This document shows positions 54,293 to 62,405 of a stretch of 64,000 nt of DNA, piece by piece (position 1 is the first letter of the stretch; every line of letters starts with the position of its first letter). Both the position numbers and the translations under genes were made by a program. The DNA is taken from NCBI RefSeq assembly GCF_044326205.1, contig NZ_JBIRCY010000006.1:1-64000 (forward strand), read 5' to 3'. This stretch comes from Kumtagia sp044326205. GTDB lineage: Bacteria; Pseudomonadota; Alphaproteobacteria; Rhizobiales; Rhizobiaceae. A model generated the notes under the pieces. It was given only the letters and a program-made list of their open reading frames with translations. It was not told the origin of the DNA and did no database searches.

Positions 54293-55036
54293 TCAGCCCT
54301 TCAACAAGGTCCGCAACCGGGCCAGTATCATCTCCACGCCCCTGGCTCCCACCTCGACGCTCGCCGCCTTGGCCGTCTCCGTGTACCAGCCCTTGTTGTC
54401 GCCGACCTTCGCCATATCAACAGCTTCCGGGCAAAGCGCCAGCATCAGCGAGGTCTCGCCCTCCCCGGCGTGGTCGAACGGGAATTTCCCGAACATTTCA
54501 GGCCCCATGAGCGAATGGACCTGCACCCAGTTGAACGGGTTCGCCCCCGCCGCATGGTCGGCATAATAATTGGCCGAGGCCTCATTGCCCCACCATCCCT
54601 CCCCATGCTCCTTCTCGAGGAAGCGAAAGATCGCCTGCCGTCCGCCCGTCTTGAACGCCAGATCGGTCGGCATGCCAGCCGCGAAATTCTCGGTCTGGTG
54701 ATGGATGATGGCGTGGATGTTGCGGAAGCCGATGCGCAGCAGCGAGTAGAAGAAATCCTCGCCAAACGCCGCCAGCGCCTTGCCGCCGACCTGCACCGAG
54801 CCGTTGCCTTCCGGCTTCTCCACCGCGTAGCTCGCCGCGCCGTAATAAAAGGGCGGCAGGATGACCAGCGGCATCTCCTTTTCGATCAGATCGAGCGTCT
54901 TGATGACGGCCAGCGTGTCCATGCCGACGGCCATGTGCTCGCCATGATATTCGAGCACGCCGAGCGGCAGCGCCACCGGCCAGTTTTCGGCAATCGCCTG
55001 CCGGATCTGGTGCGGCAGCATCAGTTCGTAGCGCAT
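54293..55036 (-). CDS. Creatininase-family amidohydrolase
   Basis: 247 residues from ATG 55036 (TTG 55042 also possible). LPLGVLEYHGEHMAVGMDT gives the Glu/His/Asp metal ligands of the family; GEGETSLMLALCPEAV gives the later Glu. The usual NGHGGN motif is replaced by IHHQTEN, so this is a divergent subgroup. Relatives hydrolyse cyclic or linear amides, as in creatinine, formamidopyrimidine and mycofactocin pathways. It is the last gene of the five-gene operon that starts with the BtpA-family gene. Confidence 0.75.
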   Translation of the reverse strand: MRYELMLPHQIRQAIAENWPVALPLGVLEYHGEHMAVGMDTLAVIKTLDLIEKEMPLVILPPFYYGAASYAVEKPEGNGSVQVGGKALAAFGEDFFYSLLRIGFRNIHAIIHHQTENFAAGMPTDLAFKTGGRQAIFRFLEKEHGEGWWGNEASANYYADHAAGANPFNWVQVHSLMGPEMFGKFPFDHAGEGETSLMLALCPEAVDMAKVGDNKGWYTETAKAASVEVGARGVEMILARLRTLLKG

Positions 55037-55040
55037 GGCC

Positions 55041-55182
55041 AAGAGACCTTTCGAAATTCGTCAGGGCGAGGCGAAAATGGCGATTTCGAGAACCGGAGCG
55101 CAGCGTACTTTTGGGTACGTGAGCACCGGAAGCGCAGAAATCGCCATTTGCAGCCCGCCATCACGAATTTCCAAGGTCTCTT
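55041..55182. repeat. Long imperfect inverted repeat (cruciform element)
   Basis: The ends are AAGAGACCTT and AAGGTCTCTT (55041-55050 / 55173-55182). An inner 13-bp stem AAATGGCGATTTC (55075-55087) pairs with 55137-55149, and GTAC arms close the tip (55105-55118). The whole gap between the creatininase and SIS genes forms this structure. It looks like a dispersed intergenic palindrome rather than a terminator. Confidence 0.8.
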
Positions 55183-55735
55183 ACTCCATGTTGGTATGGC
55201 GCGCCCGCATAGCTTCCGGCGAGGCGTTCACCAGCGCCTTCAGCTTCAGCACCATCACCTCGAACAGCACGAACAGCGCACCCTCGAAAGCCGAGCCCAT
55301 CGGCAGCACCGAGGTTTTAGCCGCGCCCCGGTCGCTGGCCATGGTCTGCGCCGGGATCAGCAGCGTGAAATCCGCGAGTTTCGCCGCGCTGCCTTGCGGC
55401 TCTGCCGTCACCACAACCACCGTGGCGCCGGCATCCTTTGCCACCTTCATCAGCGTCAGCACCGTCGTCGTCTCGCCCGGGCCGGACGAAGCGAGGAAAA
55501 CGTCGCCCTTGCCCAGCGGCGGCATGGTCATGTCGCCGACCACGCCAACCGGCATGCCGAGATGGAAAAGGCGCATGGCGAAGCCCCGCATCTGGAGCCC
55601 CTCGCGCCCGAGCCCATGCGTGCCGATGCGCCTCGCCTGCGCCAGCATCCTGCAGACCTGATCGACATCAGCCTCGTCCACGCGGCCCAGCACGGCTCCC
55701 AGTTCGTCGAGCGCTGTCTGGAACAATGTCGTCAT
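55181..55735 (-). CDS. SIS-domain sugar isomerase (HxlB-like)
   Basis: 184 residues consisting of one SIS domain: GTHGLGREGLQMRGFAMRLF and LASSGPGETTTVLTLMKVAK give the phosphosugar-binding serines. Size and motif resemble 6-phospho-3-hexuloisomerase. It overlaps the FGGY kinase stop by 4 bases. A likely role is isomerising the phosphorylated sugar made by that kinase. Confidence 0.82.
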   Translation of the reverse strand: MTTLFQTALDELGAVLGRVDEADVDQVCRMLAQARRIGTHGLGREGLQMRGFAMRLFHLGMPVGVVGDMTMPPLGKGDVFLASSGPGETTTVLTLMKVAKDAGATVVVVTAEPQGSAAKLADFTLLIPAQTMASDRGAAKTSVLPMGSAFEGALFVLFEVMVLKLKALVNASPEAMRARHTNME

Positions 55736-57225
55736 GACAGTTCCGCCATCAGATCCTTGGTCTGACCGTAGATGCGCTTGAAGATCGAATATTGTTTTTC
55801 ATAGACCTCGCGGAATTTCCCACGCGGCGAGATTTTTCGCGCCGTGGGATTCCACGATGCGATGTCGCTCTTCTTCACCGCCCCGATCGCCAGCGCGGCC
55901 AGGAAAGCGTCGCCGTAGCTTGCACCGAAGGAACGTTCGCGGACTGTTTGCGGCATGCCGGAAACGTCCGAGGTCGCCTGAATCCACACCGGATTCTTGG
56001 TGCCGCCGCCGACCGCGAGCAGTTTTTGCGGCGCTTCGCCGATCTCGCGGTAGGTCTCGAATATGCGGTTGGTGCCGTAGGCGATGCCTTCCACCGCCGC
56101 GCGGTAGAGGTCGCCGCGGTTGTGCGTCAGGTTCAACCCGAAAATCACGCCCTTGGCGTGCGAATCGTGGATGGGCGTCCGCTCGCCCGACAGATGCGGC
56201 AGCATGATCACGCCATTGGCGCCGGGCGGCGATTTTTCCGCCTCCTCAGTCAGCGTCCGGAAGGCGCTCTCGAAGGGCAAATCCTTCGCGAACTGGTCGC
56301 GAAACCAATGAGTCAGCGTGCCGCTGGTCGCCAGCCCCGACATGGAGGCGTGCTCGCCGGGAAACAGCCAGGGCGCGTACCAGAGCCGCCCGTCCTGGAT
56401 GCGCCTTTGCGACAGCATGATGATGAAGATGGTCGAGCCGTACATCACCATCATGTCACCCGGCCTGGTCACGCCTACGCTGAGCGCCTCCGCGGCAGCG
56501 TCGATGGTCCCGGCGATCACCGGCGTGCCCGCCGCCAGCCCCGTCTCACGCGCGGCCTTCCTCGTCACCTGCCCGGCGATGTCGGTCGTCCACAGCACTT
56601 TCGGCAGCCGGTCGAGTTCGATGATGTCGGGCGCCAGTGCCGCACTCCAGCCCTTCACGTCGATCTCGTAAAGCGGCGAAAAATTCGCCGCCGAATAGTG
56701 GTCGACCACGCATTCGCCGGTCAGTTTTTGCACCAGATAGGTGGTCGAGGTGACGACTTTCGCCGCCTTATCATAGAGTTCCCTGCGGTTCTTCTTCAGC
56801 CACAGGATTTTCGGGCCGACCGACTGCGTGGTCAGCGCGTTGCCGCACCGGTCGAGGATTTTTGTCGCACCGATCCGCTTCGTAAGTTCCTCGATCTCGA
56901 CCACGGCACGGTTGTCCACGCCGTAGAGCGCGGCGTTCGACAGCGCCTCGCCCTCGGCATCGACCGGCAGCATGCACGGGCCGATGGCGCTGGTGCCGAT
57001 CGCCCGGATCGCCTTCGGGTCGATGCCGCTCTCGGCCAGCATCTTTTTCGAGATGAAGCAGAAGTCGCCCCACCAGTCCTGTTTCGGCCGGTGCTCCGCC
57101 CAGCCGGGCTGCGGCACCAGCATCTTGTGCGGCCGCGCCGCCGTGGCAACGACGTTGCCCGATCCGTCGACGATCGCGCCCTTGGATTCGAAGGTGCCGA
57201 TGTCGATGCCGAGTGTGTAGCTCAT
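55732..57225 (-). CDS. FGGY-family carbohydrate kinase
   Basis: 497 residues. N-terminal phosphate loop GIDIGTFESKGAIVD, central GTIDAAAEALSVGVTRPGD, and the C-terminal ATP site LLAVGGGTKNPVWIQATSDV followed by GASYGDAFLAALAIG. Closest in pattern to xylulokinase-type enzymes. Both ends overlap neighbours by 4 bases (M42 gene upstream, SIS gene downstream), so expression is tightly coupled. Expected to phosphorylate the sugar released or imported by the system. Confidence 0.9.
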   Translation of the reverse strand: MSYTLGIDIGTFESKGAIVDGSGNVVATAARPHKMLVPQPGWAEHRPKQDWWGDFCFISKKMLAESGIDPKAIRAIGTSAIGPCMLPVDAEGEALSNAALYGVDNRAVVEIEELTKRIGATKILDRCGNALTTQSVGPKILWLKKNRRELYDKAAKVVTSTTYLVQKLTGECVVDHYSAANFSPLYEIDVKGWSAALAPDIIELDRLPKVLWTTDIAGQVTRKAARETGLAAGTPVIAGTIDAAAEALSVGVTRPGDMMVMYGSTIFIIMLSQRRIQDGRLWYAPWLFPGEHASMSGLATSGTLTHWFRDQFAKDLPFESAFRTLTEEAEKSPPGANGVIMLPHLSGERTPIHDSHAKGVIFGLNLTHNRGDLYRAAVEGIAYGTNRIFETYREIGEAPQKLLAVGGGTKNPVWIQATSDVSGMPQTVRERSFGASYGDAFLAALAIGAVKKSDIASWNPTARKISPRGKFREVYEKQYSIFKRIYGQTKDLMAELS

Positions 57226-58358
57226 CCGACGAAATCGTCCCGGTCCAGGCTGAAATCCTTGTCGATCGAAGAAATGCCCGCCACCAGCAGGCGCGTAAGC
57301 TGCTCCAGGTCGCCGAGATCGACCACTTCCAGCGACGAATGCGAGTAGCGCATGGGAAAACCGACATCGATCGACGCCACCCCGCCCTCGACGAGCTGCA
57401 CATAGGACGAATCGGTCAGCGCGCCGGTATGGGCGCTGCGCTGCAGTGGGATGTCTTCCGCGCGGCTGGTCTTTTCGAACAGCGAAACCAGCGCCGGATG
57501 CGGGATGGTGCCGTTCAGCGTGCCGCGACCATGGAAGGAATAGAGGCTGATGCCCGGGCCGCCGCCCATGGTCACATTGCCGCGATAGGCCATGTCGGGC
57601 GTATCGGTGGCGAGCAGCAGGTCGAGCTGGATGCAGATGTCCGGCTTCAGCACCTGCGCCGCCGTCAGCGCGCCGCGCAGGTTGAATTCCTCTTGCACGG
57701 AAAAGACAAAATGCACGGTCGGCCGCTTCGCCGCCTCGCCCAACGCGCGGGCAACCTCGACGATCACCGCGCAGCCGGCGCGGTCGTCCACCGAGGTTCC
57801 GGCAATGCGCGTTTCGGAAAGCTCGATCACCTGCGGCCGGTAGACAATCGGCGTGCCTATCAGCACACCCGCGGCCTCCGCCTCGGCGCGGTTCGAAAAG
57901 CCGGCGTCGATATAGAGGTCCATATAGGGGACCACCTTGTATTTCTCGTCCGGCGTGGTGGCGTGGTGGCTCTTGTTGGCGATCAGGCCGGCGCGGTCCC
58001 TGCCCTCGCCGACGCAGATCGTCACCGCCTGCGACGGCAGCGCCCGCTCCGGCACGCCGCCCAGCCGCTCGACGCGGATGAAACCGTCGTTCTCGATCTT
58101 GCGCACGACGAAGCCGAGTTGATCCATATGGGTGAACAGCATGACATCAGGCGCGCCCGCTTCCCCCTCCAGCGTGGCGATCAAGTTGCCGAGCCGGTCG
58201 GTGCGAGTGGTCAGACCCAGCTTGCGCTGTTCGGCCGCCAGATACCGCCGCACACGCCCTTCGTGGCCGCTGAGGCCGGGGATCAGCATCAGCTCCGTAA
58301 GGAGCGTGCGGAGGCGGTCGCGCAGTTCGTCGTTCGATCCGGCCACCGCTGGCATCAC
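57222..58358 (-). CDS. M42-family metallopeptidase / FrvX-SgcX type
   Basis: 378 residues. Two-metal site visible: H in LFTHMDQLGFVV, D in GTSVDDRAGCAVIV, catalytic Glu pair in SVQEEFNLRGALTA, D in IQLDLLLATDTPD, and a final His in PMRYSHSS. Family members are aminopeptidases, but some sit in sugar operons (frvX, sgcX) and may remove acyl or aminoacyl groups from sugars. Coupling to BtpA and a sugar kinase supports the latter. Confidence 0.85.
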   Translation of the reverse strand: MMPAVAGSNDELRDRLRTLLTELMLIPGLSGHEGRVRRYLAAEQRKLGLTTRTDRLGNLIATLEGEAGAPDVMLFTHMDQLGFVVRKIENDGFIRVERLGGVPERALPSQAVTICVGEGRDRAGLIANKSHHATTPDEKYKVVPYMDLYIDAGFSNRAEAEAAGVLIGTPIVYRPQVIELSETRIAGTSVDDRAGCAVIVEVARALGEAAKRPTVHFVFSVQEEFNLRGALTAAQVLKPDICIQLDLLLATDTPDMAYRGNVTMGGGPGISLYSFHGRGTLNGTIPHPALVSLFEKTSRAEDIPLQRSAHTGALTDSSYVQLVEGGVASIDVGFPMRYSHSSLEVVDLGDLEQLTRLLVAGISSIDKDFSLDRDDFVG

Positions 58359-59167
58359 TCACCCCTTGCGGCGCGTGCCAGCCGCATGAACTCCGCCGCG
58401 CGCTGCGGGTCGACCGCGTTCCAGGTATTGCCGTCGACCTTCAGCGACGAGCCGACGATGACGCCGTCGGCGATCTTCAGCACGTCGGCGATCGTCGCAT
58501 GCTTGACGCCGGTGTTGGCCAGCACCGGCGTGGTCGGCAGCACTTTCTTGACCGCCTCCAGGTCGCTCATCGACGCCGCCTCGCCGGTGATCTGGCCGGA
58601 CACCAGGATCGCGTCCGGAATGCTCGAAAACACCGCCGAGCGCGCCCGGTCGGGCAGCGAGCGCTGGTCGAGCGAATAGGCGAACTCCGCCGAGACGTTG
58701 TAGAGCAGCGCCAGGTCGGAGCGGTGCAGCCGGTCGCGATAGCGCATCGCCTTGCCGGCGTCCGGCGTCCACGGCCCCATGTCGGAGGCGTAGGTGCCGG
58801 TAAAGATCTCGCGCACGAAGGCAGCGCCCGTCGCCGCCGCCAGCGCCACCGACGCCATCGGGTCCCACAGAACGTTGACGCCGAATGGCACAGTGATTTT
58901 TTCGCGTATTTTTCCGATCACATAGGCCATGGTGGCTGTCGAGGCAGTGTCGACCTGGAATTCATAGGGCCGGTCGTTCTCGTTACCGAACATGACTGCG
59001 TCCACGCCCGCTTTCTGCAAGGCATCCAGATCCTTGGTCACGCCGTCGATCAGCGCGGCGAGCCCGCCCTTGGCGTCATAGAGCGGCGAGCCCGGCAGCG
59101 CGCCGAAATGCACCATGGCGATTACCGGCTTGCCGGCGCCGAAAACATTCCTGAATTTTTGGGTCAC
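58355..59167 (-). CDS. BtpA/SgcQ-family TIM-barrel protein
   Basis: 270 residues. MVHFGALPGSPLYDAKGG and DAVMFGNENDRPYEF are characteristic N-terminal segments, and later GVNVLWDPMASVALA and VLANTGVKHATIADVL fit the family's TIM barrel. BtpA was named for photosystem I accumulation in cyanobacteria, whereas SgcQ sits in an E. coli sugar operon; the biochemical activity is unclear. First gene of the operon here, overlapping the M42 gene by 4 bases. Confidence 0.88.
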   Translation of the reverse strand: MTQKFRNVFGAGKPVIAMVHFGALPGSPLYDAKGGLAALIDGVTKDLDALQKAGVDAVMFGNENDRPYEFQVDTASTATMAYVIGKIREKITVPFGVNVLWDPMASVALAAATGAAFVREIFTGTYASDMGPWTPDAGKAMRYRDRLHRSDLALLYNVSAEFAYSLDQRSLPDRARSAVFSSIPDAILVSGQITGEAASMSDLEAVKKVLPTTPVLANTGVKHATIADVLKIADGVIVGSSLKVDGNTWNAVDPQRAAEFMRLARAARGE

Positions 59168-59298
59168 TCTTGCCTCGAACCGCTTGTTTCCGGCGCATGA
59201 TTAGCAACCGGAAAAATGCCTGTCCAACGCTTCCACGGACTTTTGGTCGTACCAGACAGTTGCTAGTGTCCGCGCCGAATTCGCAGAGGAAACGTCTT

Positions 59299-60324
59299 AT
59301 GAAAGTTCGGCATTTCGACCGGATCGGCAATGGCGGTCTGAATTTCACGGAACTCGGCTTCGGCACCGCGCCGCTCGGCAATCTTTTCCGTGCCATCTCG
59401 GAGGACGATGCGAATGCCGTGCTGGAAAAAGCCTGGGAAACCGGCGTCCGCTATTACGACACCGCGCCGCTCTACGGGCTCGGCCTCTCCGAAACCCGCC
59501 TCAACCGTTTCCTGCGCGGCAAGCGCCGCGACGATTATGTGCTGTCGACCAAGGTCGGCCGCCTCATGCGCGTGTCGAAACCGGAAGAGCGCACCGGCAT
59601 CGGCAAATTCTTCGACACGCCGTCGCGCCGCGAGGTCTACGACTACAGTTTTGACGGCGTCATGCGCTCCATCGAATTCTCGCTGGAGCGGCTCGGTGTC
59701 GACCGCGTCGACATATTGTTCGCGCATGACCTCGACATCTTTACCCACGGCAGCAAGGAGGCGTCGGACGCGCGTATCGACGAGTTCATGCGCTCCGGCT
59801 ACAGCGCTCTGATCTCGCTGCGCGACCAGGGCGTCATCAAGGCGATCGGCGGCGGCATCAATGAATGGCAGGTCGCCCAGACGCTCGCCGAACGCGGCGA
59901 CTTCGATCTTTTTCTCCTCGCCGGGCGCTATACGCTGCTTGAACAGGAAGCGCTCGACAGCTTCCTGCCGCTCTGCGAAAAGCGCGGCATCGGCATCGTG
60001 CTCGGCGGCCCGTATAATTCCGGCATCCTCGCGACGGGAGCCAAGCCCGGCGCCTACTACAATTACGACGCGGCGCCTCAGGATATCCTCGACCGCGTCA
60101 ACCGCATCGAGGCGGTCTGCAAGCGCCATGGGGTCAAGCTCATCGAAGCCGCGCTTCAGTTCCCACTCGCTCATCCGTCGGTGGTTTCTCTCATTCCTGG
60201 CGGCCAGTGGGTGGCTGAGGTCGAAGGCAACCGCACGATACTCGATGTCCAAATCCCCCCCGAACTTTGGGAGGACCTCAAGTCAGAGGGGCTGCTGCGG
60301 CAGGACGCGCCGACCGCCGGTTGA
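59299..60324 (+). CDS. Aldo-keto reductase, D-threo-aldose/L-fucose dehydrogenase type
   Basis: 341 residues from ATG 59299 with AGAGG upstream. Catalytic tetrad: D and Y in YYDTAPLYGLG, K in LSTKVGR, H in FAHDLDIFTH. The subgroup oxidises L-fucose, D-arabinose or related aldoses, or pyridoxal, with NAD(P). It diverges from the BtpA operon across a 131-bp shared promoter, so it may oxidise the same sugar. Confidence 0.88.
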   Translation: MKVRHFDRIGNGGLNFTELGFGTAPLGNLFRAISEDDANAVLEKAWETGVRYYDTAPLYGLGLSETRLNRFLRGKRRDDYVLSTKVGRLMRVSKPEERTGIGKFFDTPSRREVYDYSFDGVMRSIEFSLERLGVDRVDILFAHDLDIFTHGSKEASDARIDEFMRSGYSALISLRDQGVIKAIGGGINEWQVAQTLAERGDFDLFLLAGRYTLLEQEALDSFLPLCEKRGIGIVLGGPYNSGILATGAKPGAYYNYDAAPQDILDRVNRIEAVCKRHGVKLIEAALQFPLAHPSVVSLIPGGQWVAEVEGNRTILDVQIPPELWEDLKSEGLLRQDAPTAG

Positions 60325-60422
60325 CGCCGGGGACGTCTTTCATTTGTGGCCGCGCTGCGTTGCAATGACAGCGTAGCGGCGGCATGTTCGCCGCGGGAAA
60401 TGTCAGGGACCGAACGCCGAAG

Positions 60423-61244
60423 ATGCAACAGATTACCGATTGGGACGACGCCTACGCCAACCGCGCCTACATCAAGGATGCGAACATCATCGTCGACCAA
60501 TGGCCGGTGGATGCGAAAGTGTTCCGCGACGAGCTTGAGCAGTCAGGCCGGATGCACGCCGACATCGCCTACGGCCCGCATCCGCGCAACCGGCTCGACC
60601 TGTTCCTGCCGGAGGGCAAACCCAAGGGGCTGGCCGTTATCGTCCATGGCGGTTACTGGATGCTGTTCGACGGCAAGACTTTTTCGCATCTGGCGAAAGG
60701 CGCGGTGGAACAAGGCTACGCGGTAGCCGTCCCTTCCTACGTGCTTTGCCCGAAGGCGCGGATCAGCGACATCACCGCGCAAATCGGTGATGCAATCGCG
60801 GTGGCCGCCGGCGAGATCGACGGGCCGATCCATTTGACCGGCCATTCGGCGGGCGGCCATCTGGTCTCGCGCATGGTTTCGGCCACATCGCCGCTGGCGC
60901 CCAACCTGTTGTCACGGCTGCGAAAAACCGTGTCGATTTCGGGCGTCCACGATTTGCGGCCGCTGATGAACACCAAGATGGTCGAGACGCTGAAACTCGA
61001 CGCAGCGGAGGCAGAGCGCGAAAGCACGTCACTGCTGCAACCTCTCCCCGGAACGGAGATCACCTTCTGGGTCGGAGCGGACGAGCGCCCGGAATTCCTG
61101 CGTCAGACCCGCTTGATGCAGGATGCCTGGGGTGGCAATGCCAAGGTGGATATCGTCGTCGAGCCGGCAAAACATCATTTCAGCGTCATCGAAGGGTTGG
61201 CCGATCGCAACCACGCTCTGGTCCGATCGCTGCTTGCCCTGTAA
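60423..61244 (+). CDS. Alpha/beta hydrolase, arylformamidase-like
   Basis: 273 residues from ATG 60423 (ATG 60384 possible). Oxyanion motif HGGYW near residue 77, nucleophile elbow GHSAGGH near 140, and C-terminal His in AKHHFSVIEGLAD. These match kynurenine formamidase (BNA7-like) and related esterases. It follows the aldo-keto reductase by about 100 bases. No other tryptophan-degradation genes are seen, so the substrate is open. Confidence 0.82.
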   Translation: MQQITDWDDAYANRAYIKDANIIVDQWPVDAKVFRDELEQSGRMHADIAYGPHPRNRLDLFLPEGKPKGLAVIVHGGYWMLFDGKTFSHLAKGAVEQGYAVAVPSYVLCPKARISDITAQIGDAIAVAAGEIDGPIHLTGHSAGGHLVSRMVSATSPLAPNLLSRLRKTVSISGVHDLRPLMNTKMVETLKLDAAEAERESTSLLQPLPGTEITFWVGADERPEFLRQTRLMQDAWGGNAKVDIVVEPAKHHFSVIEGLADRNHALVRSLLAL

Positions 61245-61273
61245 GAAGGGCCGGATAGCCCTCCGGAGTTTCC

Positions 61274-61510
61274 ATGCGAGCCGTCTTCGTCCAGCTTCAA
61301 TGCACACCCGGCAAGACCTACGAGGTCGCCGGCGCGCTCTATGAGCGCGAGGTCGTATCGGAGCTCTATTCGACCAGCGGCGAATACGACCTGCTGATGA
61401 AGATCTATCTCGAGGACGAGGTCGACATCGGCAAATTCATCAACGAAAACATCGCCAATGTGCCGGGCATCGTCCGTTCTCTGACGACGCTGACTTTTAC
61501 CGCATTCTGA
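61274..61510 (+). CDS. Stand-alone Lrp/AsnC effector domain
   Basis: 78 residues starting MRAVFVQLQCTPGKTYEVAG, with GGAG before the ATG. It is only the RAM (ligand-binding) domain of Lrp/AsnC proteins, with no HTH; the conserved TSGEYDLLMKIYLED segment binds effector at the dimer interface. Such stand-alone modules bind amino acids and may modulate full-length Lrp proteins. It converges with ccmC, 9 bases between stops. Confidence 0.85.
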   Translation: MRAVFVQLQCTPGKTYEVAGALYEREVVSELYSTSGEYDLLMKIYLEDEVDIGKFINENIANVPGIVRSLTTLTFTAF

Positions 61511-61519
61511 ACGGACCGC

Positions 61520-62317
61520 CTACGAGGCCGTCCTGACGGCAGCCCCGCGCTCGGCGCGCCGTGCCGCGATCTGGCGCATGGCGGCGACGCGGCGGCGGTG
61601 GATTTCGTTGCGCATCGCCATCAGATGCAGCGTGAAGAACAACACGGTGAAGCCGACCGCCATGACCAGCAGCGGCCACAACAGGCTCGGGTGGATGGTC
61701 GGGCCGTCGAGGCGCAGCACCGATGCCGGCTGGTGCAGCGTGTTCCACCATTCGACCGAAAATTTGATGATCGGGATGTTGATGAAGCCGACCAGCGTGA
61801 TGATCGCGGCGGCGCGGGCCGAACGCGTGGGGTCGTCGAGCGCCCGGGTCAGCGAGATGATGCCGAGATACATCAGGAAAAGCACGAAGACCGAGGTCAG
61901 CCGGGCGTCCCAAACCCACCAGGTGCCCCACATCGGCTTGCCCCAGATCGAGCCGGTGACCAGCGCCAGCGCCGTGAAAATCGCACCTATCGGCGCCGCC
62001 GACTTGAGCGCGACGTCAGCCAGAGGATGACGCCAGACCAGCGTGCCCAGCGCCGAGATCGCCATCAGCGTGTAGCACATCATGGCCAGCCAGGCGAACG
62101 GCACGTGGATATACATGATCCGCACCGTGATGCCCTGCTGGTAGTCTTCTGGCGCGGTGAAGGAGAGGTAGAGGCCGACCGCCAGGACGATCGCCGAGAC
62201 GGCGGCGAACCACGGCAGGAGGCGATCGGCGAGCGCCAGGAAGCGGGTGGGATTGGCGAGGTCCGCCCATCGTCCGGTCCGGGCAATCGTCTGGTTGCGT
62301 GTGGGGGTCTCGCTCAT
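61520..62317 (-). CDS. ccmC: Heme exporter protein CcmC
   Basis: 265 residues from ATG 62317 (AGG upstream). Six membrane spans, the heme-handling WGTWWVWDARLTS motif, and periplasmic histidines in IMYIHVPFAWLAM and TLHQPAS. CcmC loads heme onto CcmE in system I cytochrome c maturation. ccmA and ccmB are not in the 90 bases to the next gene upstream, and no ccmD or ccmG follows, so the gene is isolated from its usual operon. Confidence 0.92.
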   Translation of the reverse strand: MSETPTRNQTIARTGRWADLANPTRFLALADRLLPWFAAVSAIVLAVGLYLSFTAPEDYQQGITVRIMYIHVPFAWLAMMCYTLMAISALGTLVWRHPLADVALKSAAPIGAIFTALALVTGSIWGKPMWGTWWVWDARLTSVFVLFLMYLGIISLTRALDDPTRSARAAAIITLVGFINIPIIKFSVEWWNTLHQPASVLRLDGPTIHPSLLWPLLVMAVGFTVLFFTLHLMAMRNEIHRRRVAAMRQIAARRAERGAAVRTAS

Positions 62318-62405
62318 GGGACCTACATAAACCGCGCCGCCCACCGCCGCAACGCGGCGAAAGGTCGAAGCAGTTTCGTCGGAACGAGCCGAACCGGTTG
62401 CCGGC

